From Nocardioides lianchengensis (GTDB lineage: Bacteria; Actinomycetota; Actinomycetes; Propionibacteriales; Nocardioidaceae), in the NCBI RefSeq assembly GCF_900101465.1, contig NZ_FMZM01000007.1, positions 274,261-334,230 of the forward strand: a stretch of 59,970 nt of DNA, in the 5' to 3' direction. Below are positions 26,823-35,580 of the stretch, piece by piece (the first letter of the stretch is position 1; every line of letters begins with the position of its first letter). Under the pieces are notes generated by a model, which searched no databases, was not told the DNA's origin, and was given only the letters and a program-made list of their open reading frames with translations. The position numbers and the translations under genes were made by a program.

Positions 26823-27811
26823 CAGCTGCCTCCCACGTTCGCCAGGATCGAGCGCACGTAGTTCTGGGTCTCGGGGTACGGCGGGATGCCGTCGTAGCGG
26901 AGCACCGCGCCGGGACCGGCGTTGTAGCCAGCCAGGGCCAGGTCGGTGCGGCCGAAGCGGTCGAGCAGGTCGCTCAGCAGCCGGGCGGCGCCGTCGACGG
27001 CCTGCGCGGGGTCGAACGAGTCGGTGATGCCGAGCCCCTTGGCGGTGGCGGGCATCAGCTGCATCAGGCCCTGCGCGCCGGCCGGGGAGACGGCCTTGGG
27101 GTTGAAGCCCGACTCCTGCTTGGCCACGGCGGCGAGCAGGTCCGCCTGGACGCCGTACTTCTGCGCGGCGGCGGTGAACAGGTTCGCGTAGGGGACGTCG
27201 GGGGAGATCGCGCCGGCGCCGGTGGCGGCGGTGCGGGTCACGCCGGTGGCGCCGCCCTCGGGCAGCACCCGGCGGATCACGTCGGGGGTCGAGGGGACGT
27301 CGATGATCCGGACGTCGAGGCCGGTGCGGGGCGCCTCGATCATCTTGCCGTCGCCGATGTAGATGGCGATGTGGTCGACGCCGTTGTTGCGGCTGGAGTT
27401 GTCCCAGGCGATCAGGTCGCCGGGCTGCGCCTCGGCCATGCTGGCGACCGGACGGCCGGCCTCGGCCTGCTGGTAGGAGACGCGGGGCAGGTCGATGCCG
27501 AACTTCTCGTAGACCAGCTTGACCAGGCCCGAGCAGTCCATGCCGTCGGGGCTGGTGCCGCCCCAGACGTAGGGGACGCCGAGGTACTTCTTGGCCTCCG
27601 CGACGATGTCCTCACCGGTGGTGTCGGCGGTGCCGGCGGTGGTCGACGTGCCGGCGGTCGGCAGGGTGCTGCCGGTCGCCGAGGTGGCGGCGGTGGCGGT
27701 GGCCAGGGACCGCGAGAAGGCGGTGGCGCTCGTCGAGGACGTGCGCGGAGCCAGCAGCGCGAGCTGCGACTGGATCTGGGAGATGCGCGAGGTGATCTCG
27801 GTGACGCTCAT
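26822..27811 (-). CDS. Bifunctional NlpC/P60 and lytic transglycosylase, flagellar
   Basis: A 329-residue peptidoglycan hydrolase. Residues ~90-200 are NlpC/P60: YLGVPYVWGGTSPDGMDCSGLV with the catalytic Cys, then DHIAIYIGDG with the His. Residues ~220-325 are an SLT (LT) domain: AAVAKQESGFNPKAVSPAGAQGLMQLMPATAKGLG with the catalytic Glu and AGYNAGPGAV. The start overlaps the fliJ stop (4 bp). The N-terminus (EITSRISQIQSQLALL) has no signal peptide, so it is likely exported by the flagellar apparatus to open the wall for the rod, replacing FlgJ. Confidence 0.9.
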   Translation of the reverse strand: MSVTEITSRISQIQSQLALLAPRTSSTSATAFSRSLATATAATSATGSTLPTAGTSTTAGTADTTGEDIVAEAKKYLGVPYVWGGTSPDGMDCSGLVKLVYEKFGIDLPRVSYQQAEAGRPVASMAEAQPGDLIAWDNSSRNNGVDHIAIYIGDGKMIEAPRTGLDVRIIDVPSTPDVIRRVLPEGGATGVTRTAATGAGAISPDVPYANLFTAAAQKYGVQADLLAAVAKQESGFNPKAVSPAGAQGLMQLMPATAKGLGITDSFDPAQAVDGAARLLSDLLDRFGRTDLALAGYNAGPGAVLRYDGIPPYPETQNYVRSILANVGGS

Positions 27812-28275
27812 GAGGCGGCCTCCTTCCGGGCGTTCTGGGTGTGCTGGGTCTTCGCGCGCAGCCACAGGCGGCCGGCGACGTCGTCGAGCTCGTGGGACTC
27901 CTTCTTCTCCACCTCGGCGCGGCGCTCGTCGGCGCGGCGCTCGAGGAGTCCCTCGACGGCGGAGAGTCGGGTCTTGTCGTGGTGCCAGTGCGAGCGGGCG
28001 CTGGCGCTGATCACGGCCGCCGCGTCGGCGGCCTCGCGGGCCTCCTTGGCCGCGCCGCGCAGCGCCTCCAGCGACTGCTGCAGGGCGACGAACTGGCGCA
28101 TGTCGCCGGAGATGAAGGCCCCGTGGGTGCGCATCGCCTCCTCCAGGACGTCGAGGCGCGACTGCAGCGAGGCCTCCTCGCGCAGCGCCTGCTGGAGGCC
28201 GATCCGGCTGTCGCGCTCGCGGACGTCGCGCACCCGCGAGACGGCCCGCAGGCCCCGGTCGTGGCGGGCGCTCAC
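27808..28275 (-). CDS. fliJ: Flagellar export chaperone FliJ
   Basis: A 155-residue coiled-coil protein of FliJ type, nearly all helical and charge-rich (RLDVLEEAMRTHGAFISGD, EALRGAAKEAREAADAAAV, RADERRAEVEKKESHELDD). FliJ is the stalk of the FliI ATPase hexamer and links it with FlhA. The assignment rests on gene position (fliI-fliJ-hydrolase-fliK), size and coiled coil, as FliJ sequences diverge. The start overlaps the fliI stop by 4 bp. Confidence 0.85.
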   Translation of the reverse strand: MSARHDRGLRAVSRVRDVRERDSRIGLQQALREEASLQSRLDVLEEAMRTHGAFISGDMRQFVALQQSLEALRGAAKEAREAADAAAVISASARSHWHHDKTRLSAVEGLLERRADERRAEVEKKESHELDDVAGRLWLRAKTQHTQNARKEAAS

Positions 28276-29609
28276 GACGCCACCAGCCCGGCGAGGCGCG
28301 ACCAGGTGTCCTCGGTCGACGTGGAGTCGTCCATGTCCTGGCGCAGGAAGTCGTCGATGTCGGTGCGCCGGGCGATGGCCGCGTCGGCGTCCGGGTCGCT
28401 GCCGGCGACGTACGCGCCGATCTCGACGAGCTCGCGGACGTTGCGGTGCGCGGCGAGCATCCGCCGCAGCAGGCCGGCGTCGCCGCGCTGCTGCGGAGTC
28501 GTCACCGCGGAGTTCACCCGCGAGATGGACTCCAGGACGTCGATGCTGGGGAAGTGGCCCGAGGTGGCCAGCCGCCGCGACAGCACGACGTGGCCGTCGA
28601 GGATGGAGCGGGCGGTGTCACCGATCGGGTCCTGCATGTCGTCGCCCTCGACGAGGACGGTGTAGAGCCCGGTGATCGAGCCGGTCGGTGAGGTGCCGGC
28701 CCGCTCGAGCAGGCGGGGGAGCAGAGCGAAGACGCTGGGCGGGTAGCCGCGGGTCGCGGGGGGCTCGCCGGCGGACAGGCCGATCTCGCGCTGCGCCATG
28801 GCGACGCGGGTGAGGCTGTCCATCATCAGCACGACGTGCTTGCCGGCGTCGCGGAAAGACTCGGCGATCCGGGTCGCGACGAACGCCGCGCGCAGCCGCT
28901 CCACGGGAGGCGCGTCGGAGGTGGCGACGACCACGACCGAGCGGGCCAGGCCCTCGGGGCCGAGGTCGTTCTCGAGGAACTCGCGCACCTCACGGCCGCG
29001 CTCGCCGACCAGGGCGAGGACGCAGACCTCGGCCTCGGTGCCGCGGGCGATCATGGAGAGCAGGCTGGACTTGCCGACGCCGGAGCCCGCCATGATGCCG
29101 ATCCGCTGGCCGGTGCCGCAGGGCACCAGCGAGTCCAGGGCCCGGACGCCGAGGCCGAGCTGCTGGGTGATCCGGGGCCGGGTGAAGGCGTCGGGCGCGG
29201 AGTTCTCGACGACGACGTCGACCATCCCGGGCAGCGACTCGAGCGGGGCGCCGCCGTCGACCGGTCGGCCCAGGCCGTCCAGGACCCGGCCCTGCAGGGC
29301 GTCGCCGACCTTGATGCTCAGCGGACCGCCGGTGCTGCGGACCGGGGCGCCGACGAGGACGCCGTCGGTGCGCCCGAGCGGCAGGCAGGTGAGGCTGTCG
29401 GTGCTGCTGGCCACGACCTCGGCGAGCAGCGGCGTCGGGCCGTGGATCTCCAGGAGGTCACCGACCGCGGCGCGCACGCCGACGACCTTCAGGTTCAGGC
29501 CGAGCAGCTGGGACACGCGGCCCAGGCGCTGCGGCACGGCGGCCGCCAGAGCGGCGTCGCGGGACCCGGCCACGGGGGCGAGCACCGACTCGAGGAGCTG
29601 GGCGGTCAC
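28272..29609 (-). CDS. fliI: Flagellar export ATPase FliI
   Basis: A 445-residue F1-like ATPase. Walker A is GSGVGKSS at 175-182, Walker B VVLMMDSLTRVA; GLYTVLVEGDDMQDPIGDTARSILDGHVVLSRRLA is the type III ATPase signature. It hydrolyses ATP to assist the export of axial proteins, with FliH and FliJ. The C-terminus is short with an acidic DDSTSTED tail. Its start overlaps the fliH stop by 4 bp. Confidence 0.97.
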   Translation of the reverse strand: MTAQLLESVLAPVAGSRDAALAAAVPQRLGRVSQLLGLNLKVVGVRAAVGDLLEIHGPTPLLAEVVASSTDSLTCLPLGRTDGVLVGAPVRSTGGPLSIKVGDALQGRVLDGLGRPVDGGAPLESLPGMVDVVVENSAPDAFTRPRITQQLGLGVRALDSLVPCGTGQRIGIMAGSGVGKSSLLSMIARGTEAEVCVLALVGERGREVREFLENDLGPEGLARSVVVVATSDAPPVERLRAAFVATRIAESFRDAGKHVVLMMDSLTRVAMAQREIGLSAGEPPATRGYPPSVFALLPRLLERAGTSPTGSITGLYTVLVEGDDMQDPIGDTARSILDGHVVLSRRLATSGHFPSIDVLESISRVNSAVTTPQQRGDAGLLRRMLAAHRNVRELVEIGAYVAGSDPDADAAIARRTDIDDFLRQDMDDSTSTEDTWSRLAGLVAS

Positions 29610-30304
29610 GACAGGACCTCCAGCACGCGGGTCAGGGCCGCGGCCACGCCGCGGTCGACGTACGACGTGTCGGTCTCGACCACGGCGTCGTGGACGTCGA
29701 GGTCGGCGTCGGCGACGACGGTGACGCCGCGGGCGGTGAGCGCCTCCGAGGCGGCCGCGCTGCGGACGTCGGGGTGCACGCGCACCGTCACCGGCACGCC
29801 GCCGTCAGGCAGCACGTCCAGCGCTCGGCGTACGGCGTCGCCCGCCGGGTCGGTGGCCAGGGCGAGCTCGCGACCGAGCAGCACCGTGGTGAGCTCGCGG
29901 GCCAGGTGGAGCGCCTGCTCCTCGAGCCGGCCGGCGACCTCGGCGACCGAGTCGGCGAACGCGGCGGCGGCCTGCTCGAGGGCGCTGAGCGTCAGGGCGT
30001 GTGCGGTGTCGCGCCGCTCCTCGGACTCGGCGTTGCGCGCGGCGGTCTCGGCGGCCTCGGTGGCGGCCTGGGCCGCCGCCTCGCGGCGACCCTGGGCCCA
30101 GCCCACGGCGTACCCCTGGGAGCGGGCGGCCTCGACGGTACTCTGGGCGAGCCGGGTCAGCGCGCGCTCGGTGATCTGGTCGCCCAGCACGGCACGGTCG
30201 CCGAGCCGGGTCCAGGTGCCCTCGCGGAGCTCCGGGGTGTCCAGGACGCCGGTGACGTCGGCGTCCGTGGCCCACAGGCCGGGGGTGTCAGTCGACGAAC
30301 TCAT
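29606..30304 (-). CDS. fliH: Flagellar export protein FliH
   Basis: A 232-residue FliH. The middle has a helical, glutamate/alanine-rich section (YAVGWAQGRREAAAQAATEAAETAARNAESEERRDTAHALTLSALEQAAAAFADSVAEV) and the C-terminal domain includes LARELTTVLLGRELALATDPAGDAVRRALDVLPDG with VTVRVHPDV. FliH is the stator-like regulator of FliI, similar to ATP synthase b/delta. It overlaps the end of fliG by 17 bp, which suggests tight coupling. Confidence 0.88.
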   Translation of the reverse strand: MSSSTDTPGLWATDADVTGVLDTPELREGTWTRLGDRAVLGDQITERALTRLAQSTVEAARSQGYAVGWAQGRREAAAQAATEAAETAARNAESEERRDTAHALTLSALEQAAAAFADSVAEVAGRLEEQALHLARELTTVLLGRELALATDPAGDAVRRALDVLPDGGVPVTVRVHPDVRSAAASEALTARGVTVVADADLDVHDAVVETDTSYVDRGVAAALTRVLEVLS

Positions 30305-31304
30305 CGTCGCCTCCTCGGCGGACCATGATCTGGCCCTGCTCCTCCAGCTGGCGGATGGTGCGGATGATGCCCTGCTGGGCCTCCTCCACCTGGGTCAGGC
30401 GGACCGCGCCCATGAGCTCGATCTCCTCGACCAGGCTCTCGCCGGCACGCGACGACAGGTTGCTGGTGATCTTGTCGCGCACCTTGTCCGGGACGCCCTT
30501 GAGGGCGAGGGCCAGGGTGGCGGTGTCGACCTGGCGCAGGATCTGCTGGATCGAGCGGTCGTCGAGCTGCACGACGTCCTCGAACATGAACATCCGGCTC
30601 TTGACCTCGTCGGCCAGCGCCTGGTCGAGCGCCTCGAGGCCCTCGACGATCTGGCGCTCGGTGGAGCGGTCGGACCGGTTGATGATGTTGACCAGCGGGT
30701 CCAGGCCACCGACCTTGGAGTGCTCCATCGGCTGGAGCATCGAGGACAGCTTGCGCTCGAGGGTGGCCTCGACGGCGCGGACGATGTCGGGGGAGGTGCG
30801 GTCCATGACGGCGATCCGGTGCGCGACCTGCGCCTGCTGGTCGGACGGGAGGCCCGAGAGCAGGAGCGAGGCCTTGTCGGCCGTCATGTGGGCGAGCACC
30901 AGCGCGATGACCTGCGGGTGCTCGTCGACGATGAACGACCGCAGCTGCGCCGGGTCGGCCTGGTGCAGGAACTGGAAGGGCATCTGCACGGCGGCGGCGT
31001 GCAGCCGCTCCATGATCTCGGCCGCGCGCTCCTTGCCGAGCGACTGCTCCAGCAGCTGCTGGGCGTAGTGCAGGCCGCCGCGGCTGATCGCGCTGCGGGC
31101 CGTGATGAGGTCGGCGGCCTCCTTGACGACCTGCTGGGTCTCGGCGAAGCTCACGGTCTCGAGCCGGGCGACCTCGCCCATGATGGCCTCGACCTCGGTC
31201 TCGCTGAGGTGGCTGAGGATCTCGCCGGACTTCTCCTTGCCCAGCCGCATCAGCAGGATGGCGGCCTTGCGGGTGCCGAGGGAGGCGAGGGCGGCGGCGC
31301 TCAT
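30288..31304 (-). CDS. fliG: Flagellar motor switch protein FliG
   Basis: A 338-residue FliG. The N-domain starts LGTRKAAILLMRLGKEKSGEILSHLSETEVEAIMGEVARL; the middle HPQVIALVLAHMTADKASLLLSGLP and the C-domain motor helix MFEDVVQLDDRSIQQILRQVDTATLALALKG with EEIELMGAVRLTQVEEAQQGIIRTIRQLEEQGQI are all present. The C-domain interacts with MotA for torque. The ATG at 31304 overlaps the fliF stop; longer in-frame reading upstream lies inside fliF and is a shadow. Confidence 0.96.
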   Translation of the reverse strand: MSAAALASLGTRKAAILLMRLGKEKSGEILSHLSETEVEAIMGEVARLETVSFAETQQVVKEAADLITARSAISRGGLHYAQQLLEQSLGKERAAEIMERLHAAAVQMPFQFLHQADPAQLRSFIVDEHPQVIALVLAHMTADKASLLLSGLPSDQQAQVAHRIAVMDRTSPDIVRAVEATLERKLSSMLQPMEHSKVGGLDPLVNIINRSDRSTERQIVEGLEALDQALADEVKSRMFMFEDVVQLDDRSIQQILRQVDTATLALALKGVPDKVRDKITSNLSSRAGESLVEEIELMGAVRLTQVEEAQQGIIRTIRQLEEQGQIMVRRGGDDEFVD

Positions 31305-32869
31305 CGCGGCTCCACCAGCCAGCCGCGCAGCAGGGCCGCGACGTCCTCGGGCTGACGCTCGACGAGCGCGTCCAGCTCCTTCTGCATGGCGTCCTCCTCG
31401 GTCTCCTCGGCCTGCTCCAGCGCCATCGCGGCGGGAGCCTGCTCCAGGGCCGCGGCCCGGGCCTGCTCGGCCTTCAGCTGCTCGACGACGTACGACGTTG
31501 CCTGGTCGCGGGCCTTGGCCCGGCGACGTGCCCGGAACCAGGCGAGCAGCAGCATCAGCAGCACGCCGCCGGCGATGCCGGCCTTGCGGATCAGGTCGGC
31601 GCGGGCGCCGGCCGCCTCCGCGGCCTCGGCGGCCTCCAGCTCGGCGGCCGCGGCGTCCTCGGCGCTGCGGTCGAAGGGCATCGAGGAGACCTCGATCTTG
31701 CCGGTGCCGCCGGTGATCGCGGCGACCTGCGCCTGGATCATCGCCGGGTCGATGTTGCCGGTGGTGTCCGAGTCGAGCATGACGCCGACGTTGTAGGCGG
31801 TCACGGCACCGGGCGCGCTCTGGCGCTGGGTGACGGTCTTGCCGACGCCGTTGTCGCTGGTCGACCCCTTCTTGCTGTACGACGAGTCCGCGCCGGTGCC
31901 GGCCCCGGTGCCGGTGTCCATCTGACCGTCCACGCCGACCACGCCGCCGGCGGCGCCGCTGGCGGCCGGACCGGTGTAGGTCTCCTCGGTGGTGGTCTGG
32001 GAGAGCGGGATGGGGTCGCCCTCCTTGTCGTACGCGGTGGTCTCGGTGACGGTCTGGTCGAAGTCGAGGTCGGCGGTCACCTGGACGGTGGAGTTGCCGT
32101 TCCCCACGACCCGGTCGAGCATCGTCTGGAGGCGCTTCTGCATGTCGCCCTGCACGGCCGCGGTCTGCTCGGTGCGGGCCGACGAGGCACCGCCCTGGCC
32201 GTCGGGCGTGGTGAGCACCTTGCCGGTCGAGTCGGCCACGGTGACGTTGGCGGGGTCCATGCCGTCGATGCTGGAGGCGACCAGGTGGACGACGGCCTGG
32301 ACCTGCTCGCTGGTGAGCGTGGAGCCCGGGCGGGTCTTGACGAGGACGGAGGCGGTCGACGGCTCCTGCTCCTCGGAGAAGACCTGCTTCTCGGGCAGCG
32401 CGAGGTGGACGACGGCGGAGTCGACGTCGTCGATGCCCTTGATGGTCGAGGCGAGCTCGCCCTCCATCGCGCGCTTGAAGCTGGTGTCCCACTGGTCCTG
32501 CGAGGTCGACAGGCCGGTGTCGTCGAGGATCGAGTAGCCGCTGTCGGAGCTGGAGGGCAGGCCCTCGCCGCTCAGGTCGATGCGGGTCTCGTAGACCAGG
32601 TCGCGCGGCACCATCACGGTGCTGCCGTCGCCGGCGAGCTCGTAGGGCACGCCGGAGGTGTCGAGCTGCTCGACGACCGCGGACGCGTCCTCGGGGGAGA
32701 GGTTCGAGAACAGCGGCGAGTACGTCGGCGCCGACGCCCAGCGGAAGATCATGAAGCCGCCGAGCAGCAGGGCGAGGGTGCCCAGCACGGCGACGACCTT
32801 CTGGCCGGCGGTGAAGTCGACGAACGTCCGGCGGTACCGGTCGAGCGTGCGGGTGATGGTGTCCTTCAT
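31301..32869 (-). CDS. fliF: Flagellar MS-ring protein FliF
   Basis: A 522-residue FliF with two membrane segments: one near residues 25-45 (VVAVLGTLALLLGGFMIFRWA) and one near 430-450 (AGGVLLMLLLAW). Ring domains lie between, with PTYSPLFSNLSPEDASAVVEQLDTSGVPYELAGDGSTVMVPRDLVYETRIDLSGEGLP and the KRAMEGELASTIKGIDDVDSAVVHLALPE block. The C-terminus EDVAALLRGWL binds FliG in the family. It forms the MS ring that nucleates the basal body. Confidence 0.96.
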   Translation of the reverse strand: MKDTITRTLDRYRRTFVDFTAGQKVVAVLGTLALLLGGFMIFRWASAPTYSPLFSNLSPEDASAVVEQLDTSGVPYELAGDGSTVMVPRDLVYETRIDLSGEGLPSSSDSGYSILDDTGLSTSQDQWDTSFKRAMEGELASTIKGIDDVDSAVVHLALPEKQVFSEEQEPSTASVLVKTRPGSTLTSEQVQAVVHLVASSIDGMDPANVTVADSTGKVLTTPDGQGGASSARTEQTAAVQGDMQKRLQTMLDRVVGNGNSTVQVTADLDFDQTVTETTAYDKEGDPIPLSQTTTEETYTGPAASGAAGGVVGVDGQMDTGTGAGTGADSSYSKKGSTSDNGVGKTVTQRQSAPGAVTAYNVGVMLDSDTTGNIDPAMIQAQVAAITGGTGKIEVSSMPFDRSAEDAAAAELEAAEAAEAAGARADLIRKAGIAGGVLLMLLLAWFRARRRAKARDQATSYVVEQLKAEQARAAALEQAPAAMALEQAEETEEDAMQKELDALVERQPEDVAALLRGWLVEPR

Positions 32870-32871
32870 CC

Positions 32872-33225
32872 TCAGACCTGCATCCGCATGATCTCGGTGA
32901 ACGCCTCGACCGCCTTGTTGCGGAGCGCGACGGTCATCTGGGTGGTGACCTGGGCCTGGGTGGCCGCGATCGTGTAGTCGTGGAGGTTCTCGAGCTTGCC
33001 GGTGGCGGCCTGGACCGCGAGGGAGTCCGCGTTGCGCTGGACGCCGTCGAGCTTGTCGAGGCCCTCCATCACGAGGTTGCCGAAGTCCGGGCCGGACGCG
33101 GCGGCGGCCGAGCCGGTGCCGGCGGTGACCGACGAGGACGGGACGCTGGGCGCGACGTACGGCGTGAAGCCGGAGCCGGAGACGTTGCCGAGGCCCTCCA
33201 GGGCCTCGATGCCGGGGACGCTCAT
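32872..33225 (-). CDS. fliE: Flagellar hook-basal body protein FliE
   Basis: A 117-residue FliE: the C-terminal part [71 protein letters not shown] is the family pattern joining MS ring and rod. The first ~45 residues are Ser/Gly/Ala-rich. The ATG overlaps the flgC stop (TGATG). It is the third gene of the flgB-flgC-fliE rod block. Confidence 0.94.
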   Translation of the reverse strand: MSVPGIEALEGLGNVSGSGFTPYVAPSVPSSSVTAGTGSAAAASGPDFGNLVMEGLDKLDGVQRNADSLAVQAATGKLENLHDYTIAATQAQVTTQMTVALRNKAVEAFTEIMRMQV

Positions 33226-33617
33226 CAGCGGGCCCCGATCTGGATCGCGCTGGAGTAGGTGTCCTGGGCGTACTTGGTCACCTGGGCGGAGGCCTGGAAG
33301 CCGCGCTGCGCCATGACCAGCTCGGTCATCTGCTTGGACATGTCCATCGCCGGGGCGCGGACGTAGCCCTCCGCATCGGCGAGCGGGTGCTCCGGGTTGT
33401 AGACGAGGGTGCCCTCGGGGTCGGTGACCGCGACGCCGGCGACGTCGACGCCGCCGTTCGGGTCGGACTCCGCGACGACCATCTGGGCCTGGAAGGCCGT
33501 CTCGTCGGTGGAGCGGATCGTGTTCGCGTTGGCGATGTTGCGGCCGAGCGCGTCGAGCCAGGTCTGGTGCATGCCCAGGCCGGAGCTGGCGATGTTCAGC
33601 AGGTCGAAGGCGCCCAT
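33225..33617 (-). CDS. flgC: Flagellar rod protein FlgC
   Basis: A 130-residue rod protein, with N-terminal [42 protein letters not shown] and C-terminal [38 protein letters not shown]. The internal [33 protein letters not shown] is the FlgC signature. The ATG overlaps the flgB stop by one base. A longer in-frame reading upstream runs through flgB and was rejected. Confidence 0.95.
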   Translation of the reverse strand: MGAFDLLNIASSGLGMHQTWLDALGRNIANANTIRSTDETAFQAQMVVAESDPNGGVDVAGVAVTDPEGTLVYNPEHPLADAEGYVRAPAMDMSKQMTELVMAQRGFQASAQVTKYAQDTYSSAIQIGAR

Positions 33618-33991
33618 CAGACAGCACCCGCCACGGACTTGACCAGGTCGAACCGGTCGGTCACGGCCCGGGTCACCATCTGGTACTGGAACTGCGACTG
33701 CATCGCGGCGAGGGTCTCCTTGCGGAGGTCCACGTTGTTGCCGTTGGCCCCGACGGGCGTGTCCACCGCGAGGCTCGTGATGCCGTCGCCGCCGCGGAGC
33801 GCGGCGGTGTCGCCCGAGCCGATCGCCGAGCTCAACGCGCTCTCGAAGTCGATCGTCGAGGCGCGGAAGTCGGGGGTGTCGATGTTGGCGATGTTGTCGG
33901 CGATCGTGCGCTGACGGAGCGAGAGCCCGTCGAGCGCGAAGCCGAGAGCCGCCGAGACGGCGTCGGACGCCGCGTAGGCAGGAACGGACAC
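33617..33991 (-). CDS. flgB: Flagellar rod protein FlgB
   Basis: A 124-residue rod protein started at a GTG with AGGAGGT seven bases upstream. It contains [34 protein letters not shown] near the N-terminus and [34 protein letters not shown] at the end, the FlgB pattern. It is the first gene of the large minus-strand operon running at least to flgE, with its FliA-type promoter about 90 bp upstream. Confidence 0.95.
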   Translation of the reverse strand: MSVPAYAASDAVSAALGFALDGLSLRQRTIADNIANIDTPDFRASTIDFESALSSAIGSGDTAALRGGDGITSLAVDTPVGANGNNVDLRKETLAAMQSQFQYQMVTRAVTDRFDLVKSVAGAV

Positions 33992-34081
33992 GGTCAGACC
34001 TCCTGGGCTCGTGGTCGAGCCCCGTGGGTGTGGGTGCCGGTCCGTCGGCAGCTGTTGAGCGTTCCTTGCTCACGTGGTCCT

Positions 34082-34106
34082 TCGGTCCGTCCCCGGGGGA
34101 CCTGAG
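34082..34106 (-). promoter_or_regulatory. FliA-type promoter of the flgB operon
   Basis: Minus strand CTCAGG (34106-34101), 12 bp, then GGACCGA (34088-34082) followed by AGG. The sequence AACTTCG precedes the -35. The expected start is near 34075, leaving a ~85-nt leader to flgB. A 222-bp gap without genes surrounds it. Confidence 0.72.
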
Positions 34107-34159
34107 CGAAGTTCCGAAGTTGTCTAGAGGGGAGGCGTGACCTGCCTCTCAAGCACCCG

Positions 34160-34187
34160 CGCCCCCTGGCCAGGGAGCCGGGGGGCG
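34160..34187 (-). terminator. Possible terminator after the second cheX
   Basis: CGCCCCC (34160-34166) and GGGGGCG (34181-34187) can form a 7-bp GC stem with a 14-nt loop, about 25 bp after the cheX-like stop at 34211. Stem length and loop are only moderate. It would isolate the che block from the flgB promoter. Confidence 0.35.
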
Positions 34188-34210
34188 GGGGAGCGGAGGG
34201 TGGGTTCGCC

Positions 34211-34708
34211 TCAGGTGAGGACGACCGCCAGACGTCCGGTGCCGTAGCCGGCCACGTCGACCCAGAGGTCGATGCGCCGCCCGAGCACCTGGCTGCGGGC
34301 ACGCACGTCGGGCGGCGTCGCGCCGACGGCGTGCATCCCGTACAGCTTCATGTGCGGTGCGCCCTCGACGTTGAAGAGCGCGGCCGCGATGTTGAGCACC
34401 TCGTGCAGGGGCTCGGTGAGCTGGTCGGAGAGCTGGCGCTCCTCGACCGCGAGCTCGGCCGCGGCCGGCGGCACCAGGGCCAGGGCGGCACCGGCGTACG
34501 CCGACAGGGCCAGGTCGAAGCAGATGACCGCGCGCACGACGATCGAGTCGTCGACGTACACGGCGACGCTCGCGGGGTTGCGGTCGGTGATCGCGAACGG
34601 CGGTCCGGGCCGGACCTCGACCTCCTTGTCGAGCAGGTCGCCGAGCAGGTCCCGGATCTCCTTGTTGGCCGGCAGGTAGGTCATCGCCGGCATGGTCGCG
34701 GTGCTCAT
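34211..34708 (-). CDS. CheX/CheC-like phosphatase (second copy)
   Basis: A 165-residue protein with the overall CheX/CheC layout. The phosphatase motif E-x-x-N is seen at residues 103-106 (LHEVLNIAAALF), in the same helix context as the neighbouring CheX. It differs strongly otherwise. It is coupled by a 4-bp overlap to the preceding cheY (34705-35073), so the pair probably works as response regulator plus dephosphorylating enzyme. A loss of catalytic activity is possible, since only one E-x-x-N motif is present, as in CheX. Confidence 0.6.
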   Translation of the reverse strand: MSTATMPAMTYLPANKEIRDLLGDLLDKEVEVRPGPPFAITDRNPASVAVYVDDSIVVRAVICFDLALSAYAGAALALVPPAAAELAVEERQLSDQLTEPLHEVLNIAAALFNVEGAPHMKLYGMHAVGATPPDVRARSQVLGRRIDLWVDVAGYGTGRLAVVLT

Positions 34709-35073
34709 GCCGGGACGCCGACCGAGGTCAGGGCCTCCTCGAACGCCTCCGGCGTGAACGGCTTGGCGATGAGGAAGGCGGCGCCCGACTGGGTGGCCCG
34801 GGTCCGCATCTCCTCGGAGCCCTCCGAGGTCACGAAGCCGAACTTGACCTGGTTGCCGGCCGCGCGCAGGGCGCACAGCATGTCGATGCCGGTCATCTCG
34901 GGCATGTTCCAGTCCGAGAGGACCAGGTCGGGGTTCTGGGCCTGGACGACGTCCAGGCCCTCCTTGCCGTTCTCGGCCTCGACGATGTCGTGGCCGCCGT
35001 AGCCGGCCTGGCGCATGGTGCGGATGACGATCTGCCGCATCACACGGCTGTCGTCGACGACGACGATCTTCAC
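34705..35073 (-). CDS. cheY: CheY-type response regulator (second copy)
   Basis: A 122-residue single receiver domain: acidic pair D7-D8, phosphorylation site D54 in LVLSDWNMPEMTG, the VTSEG threonine/serine switch and the lysine in IAKPF. There is no output domain, so it is likely to bind the motor switch or a partner protein. It follows cheX after 24 bp and overlaps the CheX-like gene. It differs at many positions from the other cheY at 35577-35960. Confidence 0.92.
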   Translation of the reverse strand: MKIVVVDDSRVMRQIVIRTMRQAGYGGHDIVEAENGKEGLDVVQAQNPDLVLSDWNMPEMTGIDMLCALRAAGNQVKFGFVTSEGSEEMRTRATQSGAAFLIAKPFTPEAFEEALTSVGVPA

Positions 35074-35097
35074 GATCTCTCCTTCGGGGGACAGCGA

Positions 35098-35580
35098 TCA
35101 GACGGAGGCGTCGGACGACGCGACCGAGATGGACAGCCGGACGGGCTCGTCGAGCCAGCGGACGTCGAGGCTGGTGGCCTCGACGAGCTCGGTGCGTCCG
35201 GGCAGGGAGGTGGAGACGGTGCCCTGGGCGACGAGCGGCAGCGACAGCTGGCTCGGGCCGGGCATCAGGCTCTTGACGTTGCCGCCGATGACGTTCACGA
35301 GCTCGCCGAGGGCGTCGTTGAGGTCCTCGAGCACGGGCTCCTCGTCGGCGCCCATGCCCAGCATCTGCTGGGCGACGGCCTTCGCGGCGGTGTCGCTGAA
35401 CTGCATGAGGACGAGCGCCTGCCAGCCGCCGGAGACGGTGATCGCCGCGCTCCAGGCGTACGCCGAGCGGTCGCTCGGCGCGACCGGCTCGAGCGGCTCG
35501 ACGTTGCTCAGGAACGTCGACCAGCAGTCGTTGACGATCGACTCGAGGTCGGCCAGGGCGGGCTCGTGGGTGATGGTCAT
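35098..35580 (-). CDS. cheX: Chemotaxis phosphatase CheX
   Basis: A 160-residue CheX. The E-x-x-N catalytic motif is E93-L-V-N96 in LEDLNDALGELVNVIGGNVKSLMPGPSQLSLPLV, a close match to the family helix. CheX removes phosphate from CheY-P, usually as a dimer. It overlaps the upstream cheY by 4 bp, tying phosphatase and substrate together. Gram-positive bacteria commonly use CheC/CheX instead of CheZ. Confidence 0.9.
   Translation of the reverse strand: MTITHEPALADLESIVNDCWSTFLSNVEPLEPVAPSDRSAYAWSAAITVSGGWQALVLMQFSDTAAKAVAQQMLGMGADEEPVLEDLNDALGELVNVIGGNVKSLMPGPSQLSLPLVAQGTVSTSLPGRTELVEATSLDVRWLDEPVRLSISVASSDASV

Noticed and set aside
26102..28675. 857-codon plus-strand frame opposite fliK, hydrolase and fliJ
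   Set aside because: Shadow of coupled, well-recognised flagellar genes; Arg/Pro repetitive translation.
34209..34230. CTCAGG on the plus strand at the end of the cheX-like gene
   Set aside because: No CCGA at the proper distance and no gene downstream on that strand.
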